A stretch of 25,456 nucleotides of DNA from a virus: positions 1 to 25,456 of IMG/VR virus record IMGVR_UViG_3300017917_003561. One strand, written 5' to 3'. Positions within the stretch are counted from its first letter, which is position 1, and every line of letters starts with the position of its first letter. Made by a program: the position numbers and the translations under genes. Positions 12,948 through 21,000 of this stretch are shown here, in pieces. The notes under the pieces are model-generated. The model did not search any database. It worked only from the letters and a program-made list of their open reading frames with translations, and was not told the origin of the DNA.

Positions 12948-14480
12948 ATGCGATTTACCGACCTAAAAACACTTTCAAATAGCCTTTTTGAAATGGCTGC
13001 AGCTGCGCTGGATGACTTAAAAAGCGTTATTGCATCTAAAATTAAAGAACTGCCAGCAGACGAAGGCACAGTAAAAACTCTAAGAGAAATTGAGGATCTT
13101 TTGCGTGATGTAAACGCAGGCGGAAGATTAGGGTTAATCAACAAAGATCTAGCATCAGTTGACGATCCTGCTGTTAATGCTTCTCAGCGTATGTTGGCAC
13201 GTTATATTATGAGTATAGAGTCTACTCCAGAAGAACGTAATGAACTTTTTACACTATGGAGAAAAGATGCTCTGGTAAACAAAAAGCAGTTATTCAGTGG
13301 TGATAGAGTTAGCTTTGCTGAGGTCTTTAACGGTTACAGTAATAACAAATTAATTGAAGAACTAGTAAATGACGTAATGGAAGTCAACAGGCTAGGACAC
13401 GGTAAGGGAGAATTTGGCCTTAATGTTCTAAGTAAAAGTATAAATTATCCAGAAGGTACTAAGGGCGATTTAATCTTAAACTGGAATGGAAAAACTTATC
13501 AAGTTGAAGTAAAAACTTCTTCAGTTACTGTTAGTGTTGATCCTGAAACAGGAAAAGAAAAAGTTAGCAAAAGTTCTGCTAGATTTGGAGATCAGGAAGT
13601 AAGTCCAGCAGTTGGATTTGAACAAGCAGGTAAAGAATTAAATGATTTTGTCAGTGGTATTGGTGCATATAAAAATCGAAAAGGTTTCAAAATTTCAGGC
13701 TTGAGTGGTTACGGAGTTAACCTTAATAAAGCTGTCAATTTTATGCAAAACTCAACTCCGGAAGATCAGAAAAAGTTTATGGGACTTGCAAGAAAGTGTA
13801 TTTCGTTAATATTTGGAAATTTCCCCAAAGACAAACCAGCTCGTAAAGATTACACCGTTCGTCTCAAAAAGAATGTTAATGAAATTCTAGATGCTATTGA
13901 ATCCGGAAATGCACAACAAGCTGCCCAAGCCTATGCTAGAGCTAGTTTTAACTACTACATGGCACGTAAACACGATGATGGTGTTTTATACATTGATTTA
14001 GGTGCAAAAACTTTTGTATGGTATAATAGTGCAGAAGCTTTACGAGAAAAGGGCCTACGCTTCCATGCTGACACCATTTCTATTAGCGCAACAAAAGACC
14101 CAGGAAGAGCAGTATATCCACAGATCTATGTAGAACCAAGTACCTTTGGCGGCGAACGAGCAGGCAAAGAACTTAAAAAACTAAAAGTTGGCAAACGTAC
14201 TAACATGGAAGAGTTTAAAACTCAGATGTTAGGATGGGCTACACGATTTGCTAACATAAGAAATGTCACAAATCAGCGTATTATTCACAAAATGGCAATT
14301 AGGGCAATTGAAATGAGATTGCAGGGATTAGAAACTGAAGACATTATCAACACACTGGAACAAGAAATTCCTCAATTACAGGTAGCAAAACCTCGTCAAT
14401 TAACTCAGCAACCTGCACAGACAACACCGCCTGCTGCAGAGCCTCAAACTGCTGTAGCACCGCAACCTGCCACAATTTAA
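12948..14480 (+). CDS. Late phage protein with PD-(D/E)XK-like nuclease core
   Basis: 510 residues, not identified by name. Residues 150-190 contain GKGEFGLNVLSKSI, then KGDLILNWNGKTYQVEVKTS: an upstream Glu (E155), an Asp on a strand (D174) and E187-x-K189, the layout of a PD-(D/E)XK restriction-like nuclease. The N-terminal 90 residues are helical and charged (MRFTDLKTLSNSLFEM); the middle and C-terminal parts are mixed alpha/beta; the tail is Pro/Gln/Thr-rich (about 475-510). There is no ribosome binding site, and the start lies eight bases after a late promoter, so the message may be leaderless. A late nuclease could be packaged or act on host DNA, but catalysis is inferred only from the motif. 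Confidence 0.6.
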   Translation: MRFTDLKTLSNSLFEMAAAALDDLKSVIASKIKELPADEGTVKTLREIEDLLRDVNAGGRLGLINKDLASVDDPAVNASQRMLARYIMSIESTPEERNELFTLWRKDALVNKKQLFSGDRVSFAEVFNGYSNNKLIEELVNDVMEVNRLGHGKGEFGLNVLSKSINYPEGTKGDLILNWNGKTYQVEVKTSSVTVSVDPETGKEKVSKSSARFGDQEVSPAVGFEQAGKELNDFVSGIGAYKNRKGFKISGLSGYGVNLNKAVNFMQNSTPEDQKKFMGLARKCISLIFGNFPKDKPARKDYTVRLKKNVNEILDAIESGNAQQAAQAYARASFNYYMARKHDDGVLYIDLGAKTFVWYNSAEALREKGLRFHADTISISATKDPGRAVYPQIYVEPSTFGGERAGKELKKLKVGKRTNMEEFKTQMLGWATRFANIRNVTNQRIIHKMAIRAIEMRLQGLETEDIINTLEQEIPQLQVAKPRQLTQQPAQTTPPAAEPQTAVAPQPATI

Positions 14481-14494
14481 TCTAAGTATATAAT
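14467..14494 (+). promoter_or_regulatory. Possible sigma70-like promoter before csgF
   Basis: TATAAT at 14489-14494 is a perfect -10; CTGCCA (14467-14472) is a 4-of-6 -35 at 16 bases. No NATAAATA element is present in the csgF leader. Confidence 0.4.
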
Positions 14495-14503
14495 TCGCTT
14501 CTA

Positions 14504-14540
14504 CCCTGGTGTAAATACTATACCGGGACATCGGGAGCGA
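14504..14540 (+). promoter_or_regulatory. csgF leader hairpin and GGGAGCGAA ribosome binding site
   Basis: CCC-T-GGT (14504-14510) pairs with ACCGGG (14522-14527) apart from one bulged T. The ribosome binding site CGGGAGCGAA (14532-14541) follows. Nearly the same words, with a hairpin beside them, occur before the curlin gene and the autotransporter gene, so the three leaders may be controlled together. Confidence 0.45.
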
Positions 14541-14543
14541 ATC

Positions 14544-14993
14544 ATGAAGTTCAAACTTTACGTACTAGGTACGGTATTGTTGTCAGTGTACTCGACAGTA
14601 CAAGCAGAATTAGTACACCAATTTCAAAGTCCAGCCTTTATTCCAGGTAATGGGTTTAGTCAGCACGTTCTTTCTATCTATCAACTAGAAGAAAACAAAA
14701 AGAAAGAAATCAAAGCAGACGAAGCAGCAGCAATAGCCAAAGCAGAAGCAGCTGCTAAACAAACAAACCTAAGCAAATTCCTAGTTAACGTAGAAGCACG
14801 TATCTATGCTCAGTTGTCTAAGCAACTGGCAGACCAAATGTTTGCCGAAGGTACTGGTAATAGCGGTACTATGAACTTCCAAGGAACAAATATTAGTTGG
14901 GTAAAAACAGGTACAGACGTTACCCTTACTATCATAGAAGCAAATGGTAGTAGAACTGAAATTGTTGTACCTATTGCGAGCTTTGCATTCTAA
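14544..14993 (+). CDS. csgF: CsgF-like curli assembly factor
   Basis: 149 residues with a signal peptide (cleavage after VQA, about residue 21). The mature start ELVHQFQSPAFIPGNGFSQH corresponds to the conserved CsgF N-terminus (TFQFRNPNFGGNPNNG), the part that plugs the CsgG pore; an Ala/Lys/Glu-rich helix follows (about 50-75), then LSKFLVNVEARIYAQLSKQL and TDVTLTIIEANGSRTEIVVP, matching the CsgF C-terminal half. CsgF caps the CsgG channel and places the nucleator at the cell surface. The stop codon overlaps the csgG start (TAATG). Pelagimyophages are reported to carry curli-related genes, which fits. Confidence 0.85.
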   Translation: MKFKLYVLGTVLLSVYSTVQAELVHQFQSPAFIPGNGFSQHVLSIYQLEENKKKEIKADEAAAIAKAEAAAKQTNLSKFLVNVEARIYAQLSKQLADQMFAEGTGNSGTMNFQGTNISWVKTGTDVTLTIIEANGSRTEIVVPIASFAF

Positions 14994-16171
14994 TGAAACG
15001 AGCACTCTTAAGCCTTTTGATTGTAACAGCACTATCAGGTTGTGCCAGCATCCATATGGAAGCGGCTAAAGAAGAACCTGTGGCTTTACAACCTAAAGAA
15101 AACTTAGTAAGTAAATTGCCAGAATTAGACGGCCCAGCAATAACTATAGCGGTTTACGGATTCCAAGATAAAACAGGGCAAATGAAGCCCAATGATAGAT
15201 TAGCTGTGTTCTCAAAAGCAGTAACACAGGGTGCTGAAGTATTCCTAATTAAATCACTTCAGGACTCAAAGAATTGGTTTAAGGTGGTTGAACGTGTCGG
15301 ACTAGATAACCTGATTAAAGAAAGACAATTGATTCGCAACCAACGGGAAGTTTATGAAGGTAAAGATGCTAGACCCCTTAAGCCAATGACTGTAGCAGGA
15401 GTCATGATTGAAGGTGGTATCATTGGTTTTGACTCCAACATTCGCTCTGGTGGTAACGGAGCGAGATTCTTAGGTATTGGCGGAAGCCAACAGTATCGCG
15501 TTGATGAGATTGTAATTAGTCTGAGATTAGTCAGTGTAAACAGCGGTGAAGTCTTGCTTACTAATGCTGTGAGTAAAACAATCTACAGTACACAACACAA
15601 CGTAGGAGTACTACGTTTTGTTGATGCAGGAACTAAAGCATTAGAATTAGAAAATGGTTCGGCACTAAACGAGCCAACTACCTATGCTGTTCGTGTGGCT
15701 ATTGAGCAGGCAGTGTATGATATGATAGTTGAGGGTGAAAAGAAAGGTTTATGGAGATATAAAAAACCTAAACCAGTAGTAGAGACTGCGCCTGCAGCAG
15801 TCCAGGAAAAAAAGGAGGTTAAGAACGATGAGTTGGTACAACCGCAAACCGCACCGTCATCCCAAAGAGCCCCAGAGCCCGCACCTGCCCCACAGGACGA
15901 GCCCAGCATCAGAAAGAATAATGACGGAAACAAAGGAGAGGACGTCTCCAAAGCAAATGAAGAAAAAATAGTATCTGGGTCAATAATGTATTTGAAAGAT
16001 CATTATTACGTAAGAAAAATAGACAGCGATAAGAGTACAAAAGTTTGGTTTTTTGATAAAGGGACAGAAGTAGTAGTAACGGCCCACAATCAAGAATGGA
16101 GTACCGTTAAGAGTAAAGACGGCAAAGGTGGGTTCGTAAGGAATGAAATGCTTACAGCGAGCAAACCTTAA
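14993..16171 (+). CDS. csgG: CsgG-like curli secretion lipoprotein with C-terminal SH3-like domain
   Basis: 392 residues against about 277 for E. coli CsgG. A lipobox LSGC (C17) marks an outer-membrane lipoprotein; residues about 45-260 are the CsgG domain (ITIAVYGFQDKTGQMKPNDR, WFKVVERVGLDNLIKERQLI, VEGEKKGLWRYKKP), the nonameric pore that exports curlin. Then comes a Pro/Ala/Glu linker (about 262-330) and a domain SIMYLKDHYYVRKIDSDKST to SKDGKGGFVRNEMLTA, which looks like a bacterial SH3 (peptidoglycan-binding) domain. In the linker the codons GAA AAA AAG make a dnaX-type slippery heptamer; slipping would end the protein at 276 residues, the size of ordinary CsgG. A small ORF is nested in the linker in another frame. 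It is coupled to csgF by TAATG. Confidence 0.88.
   Translation: MKRALLSLLIVTALSGCASIHMEAAKEEPVALQPKENLVSKLPELDGPAITIAVYGFQDKTGQMKPNDRLAVFSKAVTQGAEVFLIKSLQDSKNWFKVVERVGLDNLIKERQLIRNQREVYEGKDARPLKPMTVAGVMIEGGIIGFDSNIRSGGNGARFLGIGGSQQYRVDEIVISLRLVSVNSGEVLLTNAVSKTIYSTQHNVGVLRFVDAGTKALELENGSALNEPTTYAVRVAIEQAVYDMIVEGEKKGLWRYKKPKPVVETAPAAVQEKKEVKNDELVQPQTAPSSQRAPEPAPAPQDEPSIRKNNDGNKGEDVSKANEEKIVSGSIMYLKDHYYVRKIDSDKSTKVWFFDKGTEVVVTAHNQEWSTVKSKDGKGGFVRNEMLTASKP
15808..15814 (+). promoter_or_regulatory. Candidate -1 frameshift heptamer in csgG
   Basis: A-AAA-AAG in phase (codons GAA AAA AAG GAG). In the -1 frame the next codons are GGA, GGT, then stop TAA (15820-15822), giving a 276-residue CsgG without linker and SH3 domain. 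The overlapping AAAGGAGGT is also a strong ribosome binding site for the nested ORF, so the A-rich tract may simply belong to that. Confidence 0.35.
15828..15971 (+). CDS. Possible 47-aa basic protein nested within csgG
   Basis: An ATG lies 8-9 bases after AAAGGAGGT, the best Shine-Dalgarno in the whole window, in a frame different from csgG. It encodes a Pro/His/Arg/Lys-rich protein starting MSWYNRKPHRHPKEP, continuing HLPHRTSPASERIMTETKER and ending PKQMKKK. The composition is unlike a random shadow of a Pro/Ala linker and looks like small basic phage proteins. Only coding overlap with the csgG linker argues against it. Function unknown. Confidence 0.45.
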   Translation: MSWYNRKPHRHPKEPQSPHLPHRTSPASERIMTETKERTSPKQMKKK

Positions 16172-16185
16172 GGAGTAGAGTAAGC

Positions 16186-16260
16186 ATGGAGGAGCGCAAT
16201 AAAAACAATAACATGGACGCATTAACAAACTTTAACTTGCGTCCGGAGCGAATAAAATGA
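16186..16260 (+). CDS. Possible 24-aa leader peptide before the curlin gene
   Basis: ATG at 16186 after AAGGAG (16170-16175), encoding MEERNKNNNMDALTNFNLRP then ERIK, with its stop overlapping the curlin start (ATGA). It runs through the GGACGCA/TGCGTCC inverted repeat, so its translation could open the hairpin and couple to the curlin gene. Too short to be sure that it is translated. Confidence 0.25.
   Translation: MEERNKNNNMDALTNFNLRPERIK
16215..16248 (+). promoter_or_regulatory. Inverted repeat abutting the curlin ribosome binding site
   Basis: GGACGCA (16215-16221) and TGCGTCC (16238-16244) are a perfect 7-bp pair around a 16-base loop; the ribosome binding site GGAGCGAA starts at the very next base (16245). 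Confidence 0.5.
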
Positions 16261-16928
16261 CTAAAAGAAAGACAGGCCATGGCGGGGTGCCGAGAAAATT
16301 ACTCGCAATTCTAGTAGCGGCTGCAATGCCACTATCGGGAGCGTTTGCCAATGATGTTTACGTAGATCAAATTGGTGATAATTCATCAGTTTCTATCACG
16401 CAAACAGGTGCTGGTAACTTAGTCAACGGTAATGTTGGCGGCAACGGTAACGCAGACGATGCGGCATTGATTAAAGGTGATCTTAATAATGTTACCATCA
16501 GCCAAATTGGTGCAAGTAACACCGTTAGCTTAATTATCAACAATGAGTCAAACGGAACTGGTTCAACTGTTGTTATATCAGCAGACGGTAGCAACAACAA
16601 TCAAACTATTGGTTGTGGTACTGCATTAAGCTCTAGTTGTAATGCCAGTGTAATTAGGTCTGAAATAACAGGTAATAACAATAATACAGTACAAACTTTA
16701 AGTGGTGGAGTTGTAAAAAGTACCATTGCAATTAATGGCAACTATAACAACGTAACCCATAGTGCATCAGGAGTAGGACAACATTCGGGTGAAATAACAG
16801 TTTCTGGTAGCGGCTCAAGCACTATTGCTAATGCTGTAACTTTGACACAGAGCGGAGTATTTGCTAAAAATGCAGTCATTACTAGCAACGGTTCTAATAA
16901 CAACGTTACTGTTACTCAGTCCGATTAA
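16257..16928 (+). CDS. Curlin-repeat amyloid-like protein (CsgA/CsgB-like)
   Basis: 223 residues. A basic N-terminus and signal peptide end at AFA (about residue 31). The mature protein carries degenerate curlin repeats of about 20-25 residues: VDQIGDNSSVSITQTGAGN, VTISQIGASNTVSLI, VVISADGSNNNQTI, then Asn-rich copies (EITGNNNNTVQTL, AINGNYNNVTHSA) and a last NAVITSNGSNNNVTVTQSD. The Q-x-G-x-x-N core is clear in the first two and blurred later. One Cys pair (IGCG, SSSC) is unusual for curlin. It should be the cargo of the CsgG/CsgF pore just upstream. Whether it is fibre subunit or nucleator cannot be told. The last 59 bases also encode the start of the FecR-domain protein. Confidence 0.8.
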   Translation: MTKRKTGHGGVPRKLLAILVAAAMPLSGAFANDVYVDQIGDNSSVSITQTGAGNLVNGNVGGNGNADDAALIKGDLNNVTISQIGASNTVSLIINNESNGTGSTVVISADGSNNNQTIGCGTALSSSCNASVIRSEITGNNNNTVQTLSGGVVKSTIAINGNYNNVTHSASGVGQHSGEITVSGSGSSTIANAVTLTQSGVFAKNAVITSNGSNNNVTVTQSD

Positions 16929-17970
16929 TAGCATTGCCGGCGTCGGCAAAGTTACTGAACAGACTGGTCCTACAGAAATTATTCGAGATAAAAAATCAAT
17001 CTCGGCGAGCTTAAACACAGGGGTAGAAATGAACGACACAGTTAGTACAGCTCGCGCTAAGGCTGAACTAACTTTTGAAGACAAGACCACAGTTAAACTT
17101 ACAGAGCATAGTAAGATGGTCATTGATGACTTTGTTTATGATCCAAAAAAAGGCTCAGGCAAGTTAGCACTAAACATGGCACTAGGTACTGCACGATATG
17201 CCAGCGGACAGATTGCTAAAAACAATCCGCAACAGGTAGCAATAAAAACACCCACAGCCAGTATCGCTGTTCGAGGCACAGACTTTTCAATGACTGTAGA
17301 CGAACTAGGAAGAAGTTTAGTTATGCTTCTTCCTAGTTGCGATGCTAAAGGGTGTGTTACTGGAGCGATTGAAGTTAGAAACTTGGCAGGAGTAGTGTTG
17401 CTTGATGTTCCATATCAAGCAACACTAGTCAATAGCGCCTATACATCGCCCACCGACCCTGTAGTAATTAAAATTGATCAAGCTAATATCAACAACATGT
17501 TAATCATCAGCAAACCAAAAGAAGTAGCAGATGCTGAAAGTGCAGGCACAGTTAAGAAAGAAAAAGGATTATTAGATTTTAATGAACTAGATGTTGACCT
17601 TTTAAAGTATTCAAAGTTAGACGAAAACGCATTGGATAAAAAATCGTCTTTAGATCGAAACGATTTAGATGCAGACTTACTAGCTTTTAATTCTTTAAAT
17701 GAATTAGACAGACAAAATGCATCTTTACTATCTAACGAATTAGATAATCCAATATTACCTGGATATTCATCAAATAAATCATTAGGATTATTATATTATT
17801 TTAATGATGATCAGACTAAAGTAACATTGTACAAAGCAGGCAGTCATAATGCCACAGTGACATTTGATACCACTAAGAATGCCACTCTTACGCTTAACCA
17901 GAGTGGCCAACAAATTATACAAAACGTGAATAAAGGTTCAACAAGCGTTGTTTCTATTACACAAAATTAA
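16870..17970 (+). CDS. Exported FecR-domain protein with curlin-like C-terminus
   Basis: 366 residues from the ATG at 16870 (a TTG at 16861 is an alternative). Residues 1-24 are a signal peptide, MQSLLATVLITTLLLLSPIN then SIAG, encoded inside the 3' end of the curlin gene in another frame. A FecR domain follows (about 25-160): VGKVTEQTGPTEIIRDKKSI, AELTFEDKTTVKLTEHSKM, TPTASIAVRGTDFSMTVDE. In bacteria exported FecR-domain proteins are often found beside CHASE2 cyclases and surface proteins. The middle (about 230-285) is a Leu/Asp/Asn-rich repeat (ELDVDLL, KLDENALDKK, RNDLDADLL). The last 30 residues (ATLTLNQSGQQIIQNVNKG, SVVSITQN) resemble curlin repeats, hinting at co-assembly with the curlin protein. 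No anti-sigma helix is seen, so FecR-type sigma regulation is unlikely. Confidence 0.82.
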   Translation: MQSLLATVLITTLLLLSPINSIAGVGKVTEQTGPTEIIRDKKSISASLNTGVEMNDTVSTARAKAELTFEDKTTVKLTEHSKMVIDDFVYDPKKGSGKLALNMALGTARYASGQIAKNNPQQVAIKTPTASIAVRGTDFSMTVDELGRSLVMLLPSCDAKGCVTGAIEVRNLAGVVLLDVPYQATLVNSAYTSPTDPVVIKIDQANINNMLIISKPKEVADAESAGTVKKEKGLLDFNELDVDLLKYSKLDENALDKKSSLDRNDLDADLLAFNSLNELDRQNASLLSNELDNPILPGYSSNKSLGLLYYFNDDQTKVTLYKAGSHNATVTFDTTKNATLTLNQSGQQIIQNVNKGSTSVVSITQN

Positions 17971-18017
17971 CCACTATGTTAATTTAATACTGTAGTACAT
18001 TAAATAAAAATACTAAC

Positions 18018-18035
18018 ACCGGGAGCGAAATCGGT
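18018..18035 (+). promoter_or_regulatory. Short stem around the autotransporter ribosome binding site
   Basis: ACCG (18018-18021) and CGGT (18032-18035) flank GGAGCGAAAT, putting the ribosome binding site in a loop next to the ATG. The stem is only 4 bp. The words AAATACTA and CCGGGAGCGAA are shared with the csgF leader. Confidence 0.35.
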
Positions 18036-21000
18036 ATGAAACTTAACAAACTAGCCATGGCCATGGCTTTAGCAATGTCTGCCCTAACAGCGAAAGCAGA
18101 TATATCCGACGGCCAATTCAGTACAAATCAGATTTTTGACGTACAATACTATTGGAGCGGAACGACACTAAACGCTTCAAATTTTATTGCACCGTATGAC
18201 ATGAACTTCCAGCATCCAACAGTTGGTGCTGGACAGTATTTTAAATTTTTCCCAAGCACAACTAATCCAGGAACATATGGACTAGGATTGTATAACAGTG
18301 ATGGAACACGAGCACAGATAGTACACAATACCGGTACACTACAGGCTATTGGACCAGATGCATTGTTTTACATTGGTTCTGGTTTCTTTGGAACTGTAAT
18401 TACTACATCTGCAGGATACAGTTACGGACAAAGTGCAAGTTTTGCCAGTATGGACACCAGTGTATCGACATCAGATATGACCAGCTATACTTGGGCAAGT
18501 ACTACTCCTTTGAGCGCAGGACAAACTGCAAGCTCAACACCTAGTACTCCAGCACCAAGCGGACCTAACTATGTTGCAGTTACACAACCAACAGTTACCT
18601 CAGTAACACCAACAAGTACAAATAGCCCCCCAGGCGAAACTGCTGAGAATGCTATTGATGGTAATCCATCGACTAAGTATCTAAATTTTGACCGTGCCAA
18701 CGCAGGCTTCACAATTAAACTACAGTCAGCACAAGTGTTACAAGGTATTAAGTTTACCACAGCTAACGACTTTCCAGATAGAGACCCAAGCAAGTACAGC
18801 CTATATGGATCTAACGACGGTGTAAACTGGACAACTATTGTTAATGCAGCAAGTATTACATTGAGTAATAGTCGTTACACACAATCTAGTATGTACACGA
18901 TTACTAACACTAATCCATACTTTTACTACTTTATTACATTCCCAGACATTAAAGCCAGCGCCAGTTATGCTGATATTAATGCCTGCGGATTAGCTTGCGA
19001 CAGCGTACAGATTGGTGATGTAGAATTTATCTACGATACAAACTTTGCATTTACAGCGCCAACAGATACTGGTACAGGTACTATTGCTAACCCAGGAACA
19101 GCGGGTAGTGTATCAGATATGGCAGTTCCAGTAGTTGGGCCGCAAGCCGTTACAGTAGCAAGTGGCTCAACAGGTACTAATGCTAGTGGATCAACAACAT
19201 TGTCAGTTACTAATGCTGGAACATACACCAACGATGGTACAAATGGAGATGTTACAAATAGCGGAACATTTACTAACAATGGAACAACTGGCGCAGTAAC
19301 TAATACAGGTACGTTCAATAATAATGGAACAACTGGTAACGTATCTAATAGTGGCACATTTAACAATGACGGCACAACTGGTACAGTTACTAACCACGGT
19401 ACATTTAACAACGGTGTTACAGGAACAACTGGTGCTGTTTCAAACCATGGAACATTTAACAACAGTGGTTCTGTTACAACATTTGAAAACGCAGGTACGC
19501 TAACCAATAACTCCAGCGGAACAATTGGTACGTTAGCATACAATAACCACATTGTTAATAACAATGGCACTATTAACACAATTACGTATAACGGTGGCAC
19601 AGTAAACAATCACGGTACAATTGGTAGCATCAACAACAGTGAAGCACACGGTACATTCCATAACGACGGAACAGTAACTGGTAACGTAACAACAAACAGT
19701 ACATTCAACAATAATGCTACTGGTATTGTTCAAGGGACATACGCTAACACTGGTACATTAAACAACGCTGGTACAGTTGGTGCTGTTTCTAACGATGGTA
19801 CATTTAACAACTCAGGCACAGCAGGCGCAGTCACACTTGTAAGCGGATCATTTACTAATACAGGTTCAGCCGCAAGTGTTGACAATACAGCAGGTTTGAC
19901 ATTCACTAACGGTGGTACAATTACTGGAGCATTAACTAATGCTGGTACAGTAACTAACAACGGTAACGTTGGTAGTGTTAACAATACTGGTTGGTTCACT
20001 AATGCTGTAAATGCTATTGTAGGGTTCGTTGCAAATAGTTTAAACTTTACAAATAACGGTACTGCTGGCGATGTTACAAACACAGGTACTATGACTAATA
20101 GTGGAACAGCTGGTGTTATTACAAACAGCGGAACACTAACACAAACTGGTGGAACTGCATCTGTTAATAACACAGGCACATTTACAATGACTGGCGGCAC
20201 ACTAGGATCATATACACAAACTGCTCCAGGCATTACTGTAATGAGCGTCAATCAACCAATATTAGTAACTGGTGCGGCTTCTTTGGGCGGCGGCATATCA
20301 ATCAACGACGTGCCAACAGGCTATGGTAGATATACTGTATTAACAGCAGGTAGTGTAAATGGTACATATGATTCAATCAACAGCACCAGCAACTACCTAC
20401 GTTATAGTCTAACTGATGTTAAACTTTATGTCACTCCAGATGCATCGGCTACTCAGTCAAGTATTAATGCTACAAGCAGCAACTTAGCCAACGCATTCAA
20501 CCTACAGTCAAATGTTGTAACAACAGCACTAGGCAGCGACTGTGCTGTGTTTGGTGCAACAGGTGCATGTGTAGGAGTTAACTTAGGAATGAATAAAGCC
20601 AGTAGCGGTGATTTGTTCAACGGTGGTGTAACTGTTGCTAAGAAAATTAACGATAACTGGAGAGTAGGCGTTGTAACTAATGCACCGTTCAACAATCCAA
20701 CTATTGGCAACGTAAGTCAATCAAGTGATCCTGCTTATGGTTTATTTGCAACATGGACTAAAGAACGTTTAAGTGTTCAAGGTAGTGCGGCATTTAATCA
20801 AGGCACAATGACCATTACAAGAAACGGACCAGAAACAGGTGTTGGTAAAATGGCAGTAGACAACAAGGCTTATCAATTGAAGGCAAGCTATGTTGTTCCT
20901 GTAAACGAAACAGTATCTGTTACTCCTTACATTGGTGTTCGTTATGTAGAGTCTAACTATGGTGGATATACTGAGCAAGGACCAGTGTTCCCACTAACAG

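Noticed and set aside
17983-18010. ATTAAATA before the autotransporter gene as a late promoter
   Set aside because: Departs from NATAAATA at the third base of the core (TAAATA preceded by T-T rather than A-T), and the leader looks like part of the upstream transcript.
19031-19609. A 192-codon minus-strand open frame in the autotransporter repeats
   Set aside because: It is an antisense shadow of the Asn/Gly/Thr repeat; Val/Pro-rich, no ribosome binding site, no family.
19203-20220. CRISPR or satellite array
   Set aside because: Repeats are diverged, in frame and part of a protein; no fixed-length spacers.
19730-20251. A 173-codon minus-strand open frame in the same repeats
   Set aside because: Same repeat shadow; composition mirrors the plus-strand repeat codons.
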